A stretch of DNA of 43,512 bases from an uncultured Rivibacter sp. (lineage in GTDB: Bacteria > Pseudomonadota > Gammaproteobacteria > Burkholderiales > Burkholderiaceae), in assembly GCA_946481025.1 (NCBI GenBank), contig CAMLNA010000019.1:1-43512 (forward strand), in the 5' to 3' direction. Numbering within the stretch: position 1 is the stretch's first letter; each line of letters begins with the position of its first letter. The notes beneath the pieces were generated by a model. The model was not told the DNA's origin and made no database searches. It saw only the letters and a list, made by a program, of their open reading frames with translations. The position numbers and the translations under genes are program-made. Shown piece after piece: positions 20,049 through 30,493 of the stretch.

Positions 20049-21254
20049 CTAAACCTTCCTCACCTTCACCCGCGCGCCGTCGGTCGTGGTGGCGGGCGGG
20101 TACACGATCACCAGCGCGCCGGGCACGAGGCCGCGTTTCACCCACGCATGAGTGCCGTTGCGCGCGGCCACGTCCACCGGCTGCAGCCGTGCCCGCTGTC
20201 CCTCGACGACGAAAACGCCATGGCCGCCGGCCTCGTCGGCCAGCGGAAACACCGCCGCCAGCGGCACCTGCACTGCCTGGCCGACCGACAGCACCACGAT
20301 GCGCACGCCCACCCGGAAGCCGTCGCCCAGTGCGCGCCACTGCTCGGGCGGGCTGGTGATGTCGATCAGCACCTTGACGCACTGCTCCTCCACGCCCAGC
20401 GCCGACACCTTGGTGAAGGCGGCCGGCTCCACCCGCCGCACGCGCCCCTGCAGCTCGCCTTCGCCGCCCCAGCGCTCGATGCGCACCGGGCCGCCCACCT
20501 GCAGCCGCAGCGCCTCGGTGGTCAGCAGCTCGGCCACCACCTCCATGCGAGACACATCGCCCAGTTCCAGCAGCGCCGTGCCGAGCCCGACGGTGGCCTC
20601 GCTCGTCTGCGCCACCCGCAGCACCTGGCCGGCCACCGGCGAACGCAGCACGAACGGCGTGCCAGGGGCGTTGCGCTGCACGGCGCCCAGCGCCGCGCGG
20701 GCCTGGGCGACCTCGTGTGCGGCGACCTGCCGATCGGCCTGGGCCGACGCCTGTTCCTTCTGCGCTGCCAGCAAGGCGAGCCGGTCGGCGTCGAGCTTGC
20801 TGGGCGCGACGAAGCCCTGTCGGGCCAGCTCCTCGGTGCGCTGCACCTCGTTGCGTGCCTGCAGCACGCCCACCCTCGCCTGCTCGATGCGCGCCGCGGC
20901 GCGTTCGACGTTGGCCTGCACGGTGCTCACCCGGGCCTGCAACTCGCGCAGCGTGCGGTCGTCCAGCAGCGGCGAGAGTCCCGGGGTCAGCGTGGCCACC
21001 ACGGCACCTGCGGCCACCGCGTCGCCTTCACGCAGCGCAATGCGGTCGAGCCGGCCGGCCAGCGGCGCCGACACCACGTAGCGGTCGCGCAGCCGGGTGC
21101 GGCCGTCCTCTTCGAGGGTGGCCTCGAACGGCCCTTCGGTCACGCCCGCGGCTTCCACCTCCAGGGGCCGCGGGGCAAAGGCCCAGCCGAGCGCCAGCAC
21201 GGCGGCGGCCGTGGCCGATGCAACGTAGATCCAGGTCGATCTCTTCATGCTCAT
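20049..21254 (-). CDS. HlyD/MacA-type periplasmic adaptor protein
   Basis: Membrane fusion protein, 401 residues, expected to bridge the inner-membrane ABC permease to an outer-membrane channel. One N-terminal membrane anchor (STWIYVASATAAAVLALGWAF) precedes a lipoyl half-motif (RYVVSAPLAGRLDRIALREGD). A long coiled-coil hairpin rich in A, Q, R and E spans roughly residues 110-190, and the second lipoyl half contains RSPVAGQVLRV. The ATG at 21254 overlaps the permease stop as ATGA; MKRSTW at 21248 is a second option. No outer-membrane TolC-like gene is adjacent, so a channel encoded elsewhere would be needed. Confidence 0.9.
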   Translation of the reverse strand: MSMKRSTWIYVASATAAAVLALGWAFAPRPLEVEAAGVTEGPFEATLEEDGRTRLRDRYVVSAPLAGRLDRIALREGDAVAAGAVVATLTPGLSPLLDDRTLRELQARVSTVQANVERAAARIEQARVGVLQARNEVQRTEELARQGFVAPSKLDADRLALLAAQKEQASAQADRQVAAHEVAQARAALGAVQRNAPGTPFVLRSPVAGQVLRVAQTSEATVGLGTALLELGDVSRMEVVAELLTTEALRLQVGGPVRIERWGGEGELQGRVRRVEPAAFTKVSALGVEEQCVKVLIDITSPPEQWRALGDGFRVGVRIVVLSVGQAVQVPLAAVFPLADEAGGHGVFVVEGQRARLQPVDVAARNGTHAWVKRGLVPGALVIVYPPATTTDGARVKVRKV

Positions 21255-23629
21255 TCCCTCGTCTTGAGCACCGCCACCATGTCGAGGCGGTCGATCCGCC
21301 GCCGCACCACCAGTGCACTGGCCACGCCGGCGACCACCACGCACAGGCCCGCCCACGCGTAGGTGCGCGCGCGGATCACCACAGGAAAGAAGAACTGGTC
21401 GGACTTGAGCAGTTCGGAGATGAGGTGGATGAGCCCCCAGCCCAGCCACATGCCCAGCGGCAGCGCCATGGCGATGGTGATGGCCATCTCGCCCAGCAGC
21501 ATGGCCGACACCTCGGCACGGGTGAAACCGAGCACCCGCAGGCTGGCCAGCTCCCAGCCACGCTCGGCCAGCACGATGCGGGCGTTGTTGTAGACCACCC
21601 CCACGGCGATCACGCTCGCAAAGACGGTCAGGATGGTGCTCATGATGCGCACGTTGCGCGCGCTGATTTCCTGCATGTTGCGCACCAGGGTGGCCTTGCT
21701 GAAGGCACCCGCCACCCGCGGCAGGCCCTTCGTGGCTTCGAGCACCTGGGCCTCGCGCCCGCGCTCCAGCCCCAGCACGTAGCCCGCGGCGAGGTCGCCG
21801 TCACCCAGTGCCCGGTTGAGCTCGCCGCGGTCGATGTAGGCGTTGAGCCCCATCATGTCGCGCACGGTGCCGCCCACCTTGAACGCCACGCGCCGCGACT
21901 CGCCCTCGAGCACTTCGGCCCGCACGGTGTCTCCGGCGTGCACGCCGAGCTTCGCGGCCAGGCGATCGGTGAGCAGCAGCCCGCGGCCTTCGAGCAGGAT
22001 TTCCCGGTTGTCGACGTCGATCACGCGATACAGCTCGGGCCTCGCGGCAAAGCCGCGGATCAGCACGCGCTCGCTGCGATGGCCGTGGCTCATCTGCACC
22101 TGCACGAAGCGGGTGGATTCGACCGCGCTGACGCCGGGCAGTCGTGCCAGCGCCAGCCGCGTGCGCGGCTCGTCGCCGGGGTCGGTCATCCACACCGTCA
22201 TGTCGCCTCGCAGCGAGAGGTTGAACTGTGTGTCGACGATCGCCTCGACCGCATCGCGGAAGTAGTTGCCCATGATGGTGATGGCCACCGCCGCTGCCAC
22301 GCCGCCGACCGCCAGCACGGCGCGCAGCGGCCGGCGCTCCATGTTGCGCACCGTAATGCGAAGCGCCGGGCCCATGGCCTGGATGCCCAGCCTTTCGAGC
22401 AGCGTGCGCCGGTAGCGGCCCGGAGCGGGCGGGCGCATCGCCTCGGCCGGGGCGAGCCGCACCGTGGCCACGATGGCGTTGACGGTGCCCAGCACGGCCG
22501 TGGCCACCGTGACGAACGTGCTCAGCAGCACGAGCGCCGGCGCGATGCTGTGCTCGAAATGGGGGAAGTGGAAGAACTCGGCATACAGGCCCGTGAGCAG
22601 CGTGCCCAGCCAGCCGCCCACCGCGACGCCGAGCACCAGGCCCGCCAGCACGATCGCCAGCACGAGCTTCAGGTAGTGGGCGGCAATGCTGCGGTCCGGA
22701 TAGCCGAGCGCCTTGAGCGCGGCGATCTGTTCGCGCTGCGTGCCCACCAGCCGCGTCACCACCACGTTGAGCAGGAAGGCGGCCACGCCGAGGAAGATCG
22801 CCGGCAGCACCGTCCCGAGCACGCGCTGCTCCTTGATCTCGTTGTCGAGCATCTGGTGCGAGACCTGGTCGTCGCGGCCATACACGTCGCGCCCGCCGTA
22901 GCGCGCTAGGCGTTGCACGAGCCCCTGCACGGCTTCCTGCGCCGAGGCACCCGGCGCCAGCTTCACCGACACGCGATTGAAGCTGCCTTGCATGTCGTAG
23001 GCCGCGGCCAGCACGTCGCGGTCGAGCCAGAACACGCCGAAGCCGCGCATGTCGGGCATGCCCCAGAGACCGGCGAAGATGTACTCGGGCGACAGCGCCG
23101 TGCCGGTGATGCGCAGCGTGCGCTGCCGGCCGTTGACCAGTGCGTTGACCTGGTCGCCCGGCTTCAGCCCCCGGGCCTTGGCAAAGCCCTGGTTCACCAG
23201 CGCCGGCAGCACGCCGTCGGCATGCATCGGGTCGCCCTGGCTGCCGAGGGGCTGGCCCGAGCTGACGCTCACCAGGTTCATGCGCGCCGCGCGCGCGAGG
23301 TCCAGCCCGATCAGCTGGCCGACGATGGGGTCGGACACACCCGGGATCTCCACACGCACCACCGCCTCCACCGAGGTCTGCACGTCGGCGACGCCCGGCA
23401 CCTCGCGCAGCGACGCTTCGAGCGCGGCAGGCGCCCGCTTGACCGCGGCGAACAGGTCGGCGAAGCGGCCCTCCGCATAGAAGCGGTCGCGCGCCAGCGC
23501 CAGCGAGTCCACCGCCGACAGGCTGGTGACGAAGCCGCCGATGCCGCTGGCCACCACCAGCGCGATGGTGAGCGCCTGGCTCCACATCTGGCGCAGGTCG
23601 CGCAGCAGCTTGCGGTCGAGCGCGCGCAT
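21251..23629 (-). CDS. ABC transporter permease with duplicated FtsX domains
   Basis: A 792-residue inner-membrane permease. It has an N-terminal helix (ALTIALVVASGIGGFVTSL), a periplasmic MacB-like domain and a first FtsX domain (AIFLGVAAFLLNVVVTRLVG, VLAIVLAGLVLGVAVGGWLG). A linker, a second helix (RAVLAVGGVAAAVAITIMG), a second periplasmic domain and a C-terminal FtsX domain (ILTVFASVIAVGVVYNNARI, LGEMAITIAMALPLGMWLG) complete it. The fused double layout suggests it works as one polypeptide rather than as a homodimer of single-FtsX subunits. It lies between the ATPase and adaptor genes on the same strand. Substrate unknown; lipids, lipopeptides or peptides are typical. Confidence 0.91.
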   Translation of the reverse strand: MRALDRKLLRDLRQMWSQALTIALVVASGIGGFVTSLSAVDSLALARDRFYAEGRFADLFAAVKRAPAALEASLREVPGVADVQTSVEAVVRVEIPGVSDPIVGQLIGLDLARAARMNLVSVSSGQPLGSQGDPMHADGVLPALVNQGFAKARGLKPGDQVNALVNGRQRTLRITGTALSPEYIFAGLWGMPDMRGFGVFWLDRDVLAAAYDMQGSFNRVSVKLAPGASAQEAVQGLVQRLARYGGRDVYGRDDQVSHQMLDNEIKEQRVLGTVLPAIFLGVAAFLLNVVVTRLVGTQREQIAALKALGYPDRSIAAHYLKLVLAIVLAGLVLGVAVGGWLGTLLTGLYAEFFHFPHFEHSIAPALVLLSTFVTVATAVLGTVNAIVATVRLAPAEAMRPPAPGRYRRTLLERLGIQAMGPALRITVRNMERRPLRAVLAVGGVAAAVAITIMGNYFRDAVEAIVDTQFNLSLRGDMTVWMTDPGDEPRTRLALARLPGVSAVESTRFVQVQMSHGHRSERVLIRGFAARPELYRVIDVDNREILLEGRGLLLTDRLAAKLGVHAGDTVRAEVLEGESRRVAFKVGGTVRDMMGLNAYIDRGELNRALGDGDLAAGYVLGLERGREAQVLEATKGLPRVAGAFSKATLVRNMQEISARNVRIMSTILTVFASVIAVGVVYNNARIVLAERGWELASLRVLGFTRAEVSAMLLGEMAITIAMALPLGMWLGWGLIHLISELLKSDQFFFPVVIRARTYAWAGLCVVVAGVASALVVRRRIDRLDMVAVLKTRE

Positions 23630-23644
23630 GTCAGCTCCCCCCGC

Positions 23645-24379
<735 letters not shown>

Positions 24380-24531
24380 GGGCGGGCGCTGCGTTCTCGA
24401 TTCCGCTGCGTGGATCTCGCGCTCGAGGTCATGGCGTTGCTGCCTGCGTGTGGGTTCGGCCCACTGTAGTAAGCCGCCTCGCGCGCCACCTTGCGCACGA
24501 TCAAGGCGCCCTCGCGCCATCGACCCGGGCG

Positions 24532-24771
24532 CTATGCGTCAGGGTCGTTCTTGCTTGCGCCTCGCAGGTTGAGGACGAACAGGCCGACCTGCAGGCCGAT
24601 CAGGGCGTGGGCGCCCGCATGCCAGCCCCAGGCCGACCACAGCACGTTGCTGAGCACGAAACACCAGAACCCCCAGCGTCGCCGGGACCGGCTGCTCGAT
24701 GCGACCAGCCAGGCCGCGATGAGCGTGGCCAGCATGGCGGGCCACTGCAAGGCACTCAGGAAGGTCTCCAT
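24532..24771 (-). CDS. Small three-helix membrane protein
   Basis: A 79-residue hydrophobic protein with probable transmembrane segments around [30 protein letters not shown] and [16 protein letters not shown], and short charged loops ([10 protein letters not shown]). Tryptophan-rich helices and the final RGASKND resemble small conserved proteins sometimes annotated as amino acid transporter-like or PnuC-like fragments. No function can be given. The start was chosen at [10 protein letters not shown]; an upstream ATG at 24903 would read through the copA promoter region. It is divergent from the copper ATPase. Confidence 0.7.
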   Translation of the reverse strand: METFLSALQWPAMLATLIAAWLVASSSRSRRRWGFWCFVLSNVLWSAWGWHAGAHALIGLQVGLFVLNLRGASKNDPDA

Positions 24772-24844
24772 GCCGACGCGGTGGCAACCAGCGCTCCCGG
24801 CCAAGCCGGATGGCCGATGACTCGGCCCGCGGCAGGGCCTCCCC

Positions 24845-24876
24845 CTTGACCTTCCTACAAGGTCAAGGTCCAGACT
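24845..24876 (+). promoter_or_regulatory. MerR/CueR-type copper-responsive promoter
   Basis: A perfect dyad, CTTGACCTT at 24845-24853 and AAGGTCAAG at 24859-24867 with a 5-nt spacer, sits inside a promoter with -35 TTGACC (24846-24851) and -10 CAGACT (24871-24876). The spacing is 19 nt instead of 17. Overlong spacing plus a central dyad with ACCTT/AAGGT half-sites is the hallmark of MerR-family control, and CueR operators share these half-sites. The gene 25 nt downstream is a Cu(I) ATPase. No merR-like gene is in the window, so the regulator must lie elsewhere. Confidence 0.85.
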
Positions 24877-24901
24877 GCAGCAGGACAAGAACGGAGTTTC
24901 C

Positions 24902-27133
24902 ATGCCGACACACTCCCACCACCACCATCACGACCACCAGCATCACGACCACCACGGCCATGCCCCCTCCGCGCGGCGGCCCGCCGCTTCGGAGCCGGCG
25001 CCTCGTGGCACAGGCGATGAAGTCGAGTACACCTGCCCGATGCACCCGCAGGTGCGGCAGATGGGCCCGGGTCATTGCCCGATCTGCGGCATGGCGCTCG
25101 AACCGGTGGTGGCCACTGCCGACCCGGGCGAGAGCGCCGAACTGCGCGACATGACCCGCCGCTTCTGGATCGGCACCGCGCTCACCGTGCCGGTGTTCGC
25201 CCTCGAGATGGGCGCCCACCTCTTCGACATCCATCACCTGCTGGCCCAGCAGACCTCCAACTGGGTGCAGCTGCTGCTGGGCACTCCGGTGGTGCTGTGG
25301 GCCGGCTGGCCTTTCTTCACCCGGGCGCTGGCGTCGTTGAAGAACCGCAGCCTCAACATGTTCACCCTCATCGCGCTGGGCACCGGCGCCGCCTGGCTGT
25401 ACAGCCTGGTGGCAACGCTGGCGCCCGGCCTCTTCCCGGCCGAGCTGCGCGGCGACGGGGGCGCGGTGGCCGTGTACTTCGAAGCGGCCGCCGTCATCAC
25501 CGTGCTGGTGCTGCTGGGCCAGGTGCTGGAGCTGCGAGCCCGCGAAAAGACGTCCGGTGCCATCAAGGCGCTGCTCGGCCTGGCGCCCAAGACGGCCGTC
25601 AGGGTCCGGCCCGACGGCTCCGACGAGACGGTGCAGGTCGACACCCTCCAGGTCGGCGACCTGCTTCGCGTGCGCCCCGGCGAGAAGGTGCCGGTGGACG
25701 GCGAGCTGACCGAGGGCAAGGGCAACGTCGACGAGTCGATGGTCACCGGCGAGCCCATCCCGGTGGCGAAGGCGGCCGGGTCGAAGGTGACCGCGGGCAC
25801 GCTGAACCAGACCGGCGGCTTCGTCATGCGCGCGGAGAAGGTCGGCGCGGACACCCTGCTCTCGCAGATCGTGCACATGGTGGCGGCCGCGCAGCGCAGC
25901 CGTGCGCCCATCCAGCGGATGGCCGACCAGGTCGCCGGATGGTTCGTGCCGGCGGTGATCGTCGTGGCCGCCCTCACCTTCGCCGCCTGGCTGGCCTGGG
26001 GTCCGTCGCCCGCCTTCAGCTATGCGCTCATCACGGCAGTGGCCGTGCTCATCATCGCCTGCCCCTGTGCGCTCGGCCTGGCCACGCCGATGTCCATCAT
26101 GGTGGGCGTCGGCAAGGGGGCGCAGCATGGCGTGCTCATCCGCGATGCGCAAGCACTGGAGAAGATGGAGAAGGTCGACACCCTGGTGGTCGACAAGACC
26201 GGCACCCTGACCGAGGGGCGACCGAAGGTGGTGCAGGTCGAGACCGCCCCCGGCTTCACCGCCGACGAGGTGCTCCGCAAGCTCGCGAGCGTCGAGCGCG
26301 CCAGCGAGCACCCGCTGGCCCTGGCCATCGTGATGGATGCGCAGGAGCGCAAGCTGGCCCTGTCGCCGGTCACCGACTTCGATTCGCCTGTCGGCAAGGG
26401 GGTCGTCGGGACCGTCGAAGGCGAGAGCGTCGTGTCGGGCAGTGCCCGGTTCCTGGCGGAGCATTCGATCGCCACCTCGGCACTGGACCGCGCCGCCGAG
26501 CAGCAGCGCCAGCAGGCGGCCACCGTCATCTTCGCCGGCGTGGGCGGCCGGCTTGCGGGCTTCGTCGCGATTGCGGACCCGATCAAGCCCACCACCCCCG
26601 AAGCGCTGCGTGCGCTCGCCGGCGCCGGCGTGCGCGTGGTGATGCTCACCGGCGACGGCGCCACCACGGCGCAGGCCGTGGGCCGGCAGCTGGGCATCGC
26701 CGAAGTGGTGGCGGACGTGCTGCCCGAGGACAAGGCCGCGGTGGTCAAGCGCCTGCAAGGCGAAGGCCGCGTGGTGGCCATGGCCGGCGACGGCGTCAAC
26801 GACGCGCCGGCCCTGGCCCAGGCCACGGTGGGGATCGCCATGGGAACCGGCACCGACGTCGCGATGGAAAGCGCCGGCGTCACGCTGCTCAAGGGCGACC
26901 TGATGGGCATCGTGCGGGCCCGGACCCTCTCGCGCGCCACCATGCGCAACATCCGCGAGAACCTGGTGCTGAGCTTTGCCTACAACGTGGCCGGCATCCC
27001 GCTGGCCGCGGGCGTGCTGTACCCGTTCTTCGGCCTGCTGCTGTCGCCGGTGGTGGCCGCGGCGGCCATGGCGCTGTCCTCGGTGAGCGTCATCGGCAAT
27101 GCCTTGCGCTTGCGCGCGGTCAGGGTGGAGTGA
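24902..27133 (+). CDS. copA: Cu(I)-translocating P-type ATPase
   Basis: Inner-membrane copper exporter, 743 residues. The N-terminus is a histidine run (residues 4-20) followed by a heavy-metal-binding domain of the CPMHP type (Cys45, Cys59, Cys62); the usual CxxC HMA domains are missing. Eight helices, the TGE actuator motif (MVTGEPIPV), the CPC ion site at 387-389, the phosphorylated Asp431 in DKTGT, an HP motif (SEHPLA) and GDGVNDAP are all seen. The YN in AYNVAGIP and the M-SS in MALSSVS of the last helices are Cu(I)-specific ligands in this family. A GGAG precedes the ATG and the promoter carries a CueR-like dyad. Confidence 0.95.
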   Translation: MPTHSHHHHHDHQHHDHHGHAPSARRPAASEPAPRGTGDEVEYTCPMHPQVRQMGPGHCPICGMALEPVVATADPGESAELRDMTRRFWIGTALTVPVFALEMGAHLFDIHHLLAQQTSNWVQLLLGTPVVLWAGWPFFTRALASLKNRSLNMFTLIALGTGAAWLYSLVATLAPGLFPAELRGDGGAVAVYFEAAAVITVLVLLGQVLELRAREKTSGAIKALLGLAPKTAVRVRPDGSDETVQVDTLQVGDLLRVRPGEKVPVDGELTEGKGNVDESMVTGEPIPVAKAAGSKVTAGTLNQTGGFVMRAEKVGADTLLSQIVHMVAAAQRSRAPIQRMADQVAGWFVPAVIVVAALTFAAWLAWGPSPAFSYALITAVAVLIIACPCALGLATPMSIMVGVGKGAQHGVLIRDAQALEKMEKVDTLVVDKTGTLTEGRPKVVQVETAPGFTADEVLRKLASVERASEHPLALAIVMDAQERKLALSPVTDFDSPVGKGVVGTVEGESVVSGSARFLAEHSIATSALDRAAEQQRQQAATVIFAGVGGRLAGFVAIADPIKPTTPEALRALAGAGVRVVMLTGDGATTAQAVGRQLGIAEVVADVLPEDKAAVVKRLQGEGRVVAMAGDGVNDAPALAQATVGIAMGTGTDVAMESAGVTLLKGDLMGIVRARTLSRATMRNIRENLVLSFAYNVAGIPLAAGVLYPFFGLLLSPVVAAAAMALSSVSVIGNALRLRAVRVE

Positions 27134-27181
27134 GGGGCCGTACGGCGGTCCCCGCCACCGACCGCGTCGCCCGGTCGAGCG

Positions 27182-27400
27182 CTACGGCGATGTCACCACC
27201 ACCTCCGGGAACCGGTATTCCCGGCCGATCATTGCGCGCACATAAAGGTAGTTGCACAGCGCACGCTCGCTCAACGTGTCCATCGCGACCTGGCCGCCGG
27301 CATCGCACGGGAAGGTGTAGGCACGCCCGTCTTCGCACAACGACCGGAAGCGAAGCTCGTAGCGCCGGCAGTCTTGGGAAGCCATCGTCGAAGCGGTCAT
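27182..27400 (-). CDS. Conserved small protein of unknown function
   Basis: A 72-residue soluble protein, core RRYELRFRSLCEDGRAYTFP followed by CDAGGQVAMDTLSERALCNYLYVRAMIGREY. I recall similar short proteins of this pattern in Burkholderiales, but no function. Three or four cysteines and the position converging with copA hint at metal or redox links; this is only a suggestion. The start is set by AGGAG about 7 nt before the ATG at 27400. The longer frame up to 27499 has unlike composition. Confidence 0.75.
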   Translation of the reverse strand: MTASTMASQDCRRYELRFRSLCEDGRAYTFPCDAGGQVAMDTLSERALCNYLYVRAMIGREYRFPEVVVTSP

Positions 27401-27563
27401 AGCGGGCTCCTGCCTCAGGACTCGATGGCTGAAACCTAGGCCGTCCCCCCAAGAAGGTCGTGCACTGGCGCGAAGCGGCGCGTCACGATGCGCAAACATC
27501 AGGCGACCGCCCCCCGGCGAAGCAGCAGGAGCGGCACCGCGTGATCACCGCCGGTGCTTGATC

Positions 27564-29018
27564 TCACGCGGCCCTCGTCTCCTCGTCCGGCAGCACGTCC
27601 TGCCCGGCCATCACCAGGCGCTGCGGCTGGGTCAGCCGCTGCGGCACCAGCAGCGCGTTCATCGCGTCGCGGCTCATCACCCCCAGCGCCTCGGCTGCCT
27701 CCGCGATCGTCGCCTTGGAGACCAGGGCGGTCTTGGCGATCAGGGCCGCCTTCTCATAGCCGATCAGCGGATTCAGTGCCGTCGCCAGCGTCACGGACTC
27801 CGCCACGCGCCTGGCCAGCAGCTCATGGTTGGCCTGGATGCCGTGCACGCAGTTGACGCGCAGCGTTTCACATGCGTGCGTCAGGTGCCACACGCTCTTG
27901 TGCACCGACCATGCAATGAGAGGCTCGAAGGCATTGAGCTGAAGCTGCCCGGCTTCGGCCGCCATGGTGATTGCGACGTCGTTGCCGATCACTTCGAACG
28001 CCACCTGGTTGACCACCTCCGGAATGACCGGATTGACCTTGCCCGGCATGATCGAGGAACCGGCCTGCCGTGGCGGCAGCAGGATGTCGCCGAACCCAGC
28101 CTGCGGCCCGGACGACAGCAGCCGCAGGTCATGGCAGGTCTTGGACAGCTTGCATGCCACGCGCTTGAGCACGCCTGACAGTTGGACGAACGCCCCCGCA
28201 TCCTGGGTGGCCTCCACAAGATTGGCCGCCCGCACGACCGGGATGCCGCTCACCTCGGCCAGGATCTGCACGACGCGCTCGGCATAGCCCGCAGGTGCGT
28301 TGATGCCGGTGCCCACGGCCGTCGCGCCGAGGTTCACCTCCGTGAGCAGCGCGCGCGCCTCGGCCAGTCGCGCCTCGTCCTCGCCGATCATCACGGCATA
28401 AGCCTTGAACTCCTGACCCAGCGTCATCGGCACGGCGTCCTGCAGTTGCGTCCTGCCGATCTTGAGCACGTCGGCGAACTCGCCCGCCTTCGCGTCGAAG
28501 GCCTCGCGCAGCTCGGCCATGGCTTGCAGCAGGCCACCGACCGCCGACCACGCCGCAAGACGCAGCGCGGTCGGGTAGACATCGTTGGTGCTTTGCGAGG
28601 CGTTGACGTGGTCGTTGGGATGCAGGAGGTCGTAGCGCCCTCGCGGCTGGCCCATCAGCTCCAGCACGCGATTGGCGATCACTTCGTTCGCATTCATGTT
28701 GGTGGAGGTTCCTGCCCCGCCCTGGATCACATCCACGACGAACTGGTCATGCAGCCGCCCTTCCAGCAGCTCGCCGCACACTCGCTCGATCAGCAGCGCG
28801 CGTTCGCGGCCGATCACGCCGAGTTCGCCGTTGGTCCGAGCGGCCGCCTTCTTGACCCAGGCCAGCGCCTTGACGAGTTCCGGCATGCATGAAACGGCCT
28901 GCCCGCTGATGGGAAAGTTCTCCACCGCACGGGCGGTGTGTATGCCCCAGTAGGCATGGTCCGGGATGTCTCGTGCGCCGAGGAAGTCTTCCTCGCGGCG
29001 CATGGCTTGCTGGTTCAT
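27564..29018 (-). CDS. aspA: Aspartate ammonia-lyase (aspartase)
   Basis: Deaminates L-aspartate reversibly to fumarate and ammonia. The 484-residue enzyme of the aspartase/fumarase superfamily contains GAGTSTNMNANEVIANR (residues 101-117), NASQSTNDVYPTA and GRTQLQDAVPMTLGQEF, all diagnostic for aspartase rather than fumarase. It also has the catalytic flexible loop GSSIMPGKVNP at 320-330. The start MNQQAMRREEDFLG fits the family; a start at 29003 is possible. It is divergent from the alanine-racemase gene, sharing a 385-bp gap, and may feed fumarate from aspartate produced by the neighbouring catabolic genes. A related lyase acting on an N-substituted aspartate is an alternative. Confidence 0.9.
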   Translation of the reverse strand: MNQQAMRREEDFLGARDIPDHAYWGIHTARAVENFPISGQAVSCMPELVKALAWVKKAAARTNGELGVIGRERALLIERVCGELLEGRLHDQFVVDVIQGGAGTSTNMNANEVIANRVLELMGQPRGRYDLLHPNDHVNASQSTNDVYPTALRLAAWSAVGGLLQAMAELREAFDAKAGEFADVLKIGRTQLQDAVPMTLGQEFKAYAVMIGEDEARLAEARALLTEVNLGATAVGTGINAPAGYAERVVQILAEVSGIPVVRAANLVEATQDAGAFVQLSGVLKRVACKLSKTCHDLRLLSSGPQAGFGDILLPPRQAGSSIMPGKVNPVIPEVVNQVAFEVIGNDVAITMAAEAGQLQLNAFEPLIAWSVHKSVWHLTHACETLRVNCVHGIQANHELLARRVAESVTLATALNPLIGYEKAALIAKTALVSKATIAEAAEALGVMSRDAMNALLVPQRLTQPQRLVMAGQDVLPDEETRAA

Positions 29019-29403
29019 GACTGGCCTCGGCAGGTTGCGAAGCGCCAGTGTGCGGGCCGCGACGCGCATGGCCATGCCACATTGCGCCGCCACGGCGAAA
29101 GAGTCTGTTGTTGTTGCGACAGCGGCAGCACATCACACCGCGCGATCTGCTGCCATCGCATGCCGGGAGGACCTTGACGACGCTGGGCAGCCGCACGTTC
29201 TGCCGAACCCCCGTCCCGGATCCGCAGCTCTTGCCTCGCAGCCCTCGAATTCGCAACGACATCCACCTCGTCCGGTGCTCGAATCACACCCTGAAAACGA
29301 CGGAGTGAAGAGCGATGAAGGTCGTGGTGTCGGGCGATGCCGTGTTCGAGGGCTGCAACGCCATGCCGCACGCGGCGGCAGGTTGCCGCAAGAAGGGGTC
29401 CCG
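29019..29403. other. Divergent 385-bp gap between aspA and the racemase gene
   Basis: No full-length gene is visible. It contains one plausible short leader frame at 29315-29407 and must hold the promoters for both flanking genes. The only hexamer close to consensus on the plus strand is a TTGACG near 29173, without a matching -10. I see no strong palindrome. Local composition is a little less GC-rich than the genes. Confidence 0.5.
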
Positions 29404-29407
29404 ATGA
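29315..29407 (+). CDS. Possible 30-codon leader peptide upstream of the racemase
   Basis: An ATG preceded by GGAG at 29302-29305 opens a 30-codon frame (MKVVVSGDAVFEGC then NAMPHAAAGCRKKGSR) that ends with a TGA overlapping the racemase ATG as ATGA. This is the geometry of translational coupling. The peptide has no known relatives to me and no run of regulatory codons, so it could be chance; conservation in relatives would decide. Confidence 0.35.
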   Translation: MKVVVSGDAVFEGCNAMPHAAAGCRKKGSR

Positions 29408-30477
29408 GCCGCCCCGCTCGCATCTGCATCGACCTGCAGGCGCTGCGGCACAACTACCGCACCCTGCGCGCGACGCACGGCCAGCGCATGCTGGCCGTCC
29501 TCAAGGCCGATGCCTATGGGCATGGAGCGGTCGCCTGCGCTCAGGCGCTGGCGGGCTCGGTGGACGGATTCGCGGTGGCGTTCGGCGACGAAGCGTCGGG
29601 CCTGCGCGCCGCCGGCGTCAGTTCACCCCTGCTCGTGCTGGAGGGCGTGTTCACGCCCGCCGAGCTCCGGACGGCCGTGAGCGAGCGGTGGTGGCTCGTG
29701 GTGCACCACGAGGCGCAACTGGCAATGATCGAGCGCCATGCAGCCCCCGATGCGCGGCTGCACGTCTGGCTCAAGGTGGACAGCGGCATGCACCGCTGCG
29801 GCTTCGGCGCAGGCGAAGTGGCCCAGGCACATGCGAGGCTGCGCGCAAGCGGCAAGGTGTCGTCGATCACGTTGATGAGCCACCTCGCGCGTGCCGACGA
29901 GGCCGACCACGGGTTCACGCTCGAACAGCTCGACCGCTTCGAGCGTGCGACCGCCGGCCTGCCGGGCCCGCGCAGCCTGGCCAACTCGGCTGGAACGCTG
30001 TTCTGGCCGGGGGCGCGCCGCGACTGGGGCCGATGCGGCATTGGCTTGTACGGCGTCGATCCGGCGGGGTTGTCTACTTCGGCGGTCGGCCTGCAACCGG
30101 TGATGACCGCCGAGAGCGCCGTCATGGCCGTGCGCGAGATCGAACCCGGCCAGGCGCTGGGCTACGGCGGTGCGTTTGTCGCCACGCGCAGAACACGCGT
30201 CGGGCTGGTGGCCTTCGGCTACGCGGACGGCTACCCACGAGCGGCGCTGCCAGGCACCGCCGTCGCGGTCAGCGGCCAGGCCGCCGCATTGATCGGACGG
30301 GTCTCGATGGACATGATGACGGTCGATCTGACCGACGTGCCGACGGCGGAGGTCGGCAGCCGCGTCGAGTTGTGGGGCCGCAGCGTCAGTGTGTGCGACG
30401 TGGCGCGCAGCGCGGGCACCATCGCCTACGAATTGCTGTGCAACGCAAAGCGGGCCAGGCGGGTGCACCTGGAATAG
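29404..30477 (+). CDS. alr: Alanine racemase-type PLP enzyme
   Basis: A 357-residue fold type III PLP enzyme. Lys34 in AVLKADAYGHG binds PLP and Tyr254 in ALGYGGAF is the second catalytic base; VGLVAFGYADGYPRA and GRVSMDMMTVDLTDVP are standard C-terminal motifs. It interconverts L- and D-alanine; catabolic DadX and broad-spectrum relatives share these residues. Unlike dadX, it is not next to dadA, but a DAO-family oxidase is about 7 kb away in the same island, so a catabolic role with D- or L-amino acids is likely. The start is preceded by AAGGGG. Confidence 0.92.
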   Translation: MSRPARICIDLQALRHNYRTLRATHGQRMLAVLKADAYGHGAVACAQALAGSVDGFAVAFGDEASGLRAAGVSSPLLVLEGVFTPAELRTAVSERWWLVVHHEAQLAMIERHAAPDARLHVWLKVDSGMHRCGFGAGEVAQAHARLRASGKVSSITLMSHLARADEADHGFTLEQLDRFERATAGLPGPRSLANSAGTLFWPGARRDWGRCGIGLYGVDPAGLSTSAVGLQPVMTAESAVMAVREIEPGQALGYGGAFVATRRTRVGLVAFGYADGYPRAALPGTAVAVSGQAAALIGRVSMDMMTVDLTDVPTAEVGSRVELWGRSVSVCDVARSAGTIAYELLCNAKRARRVHLE

Positions 30478-30493
30478 GAGGCACCCGCCGGCG

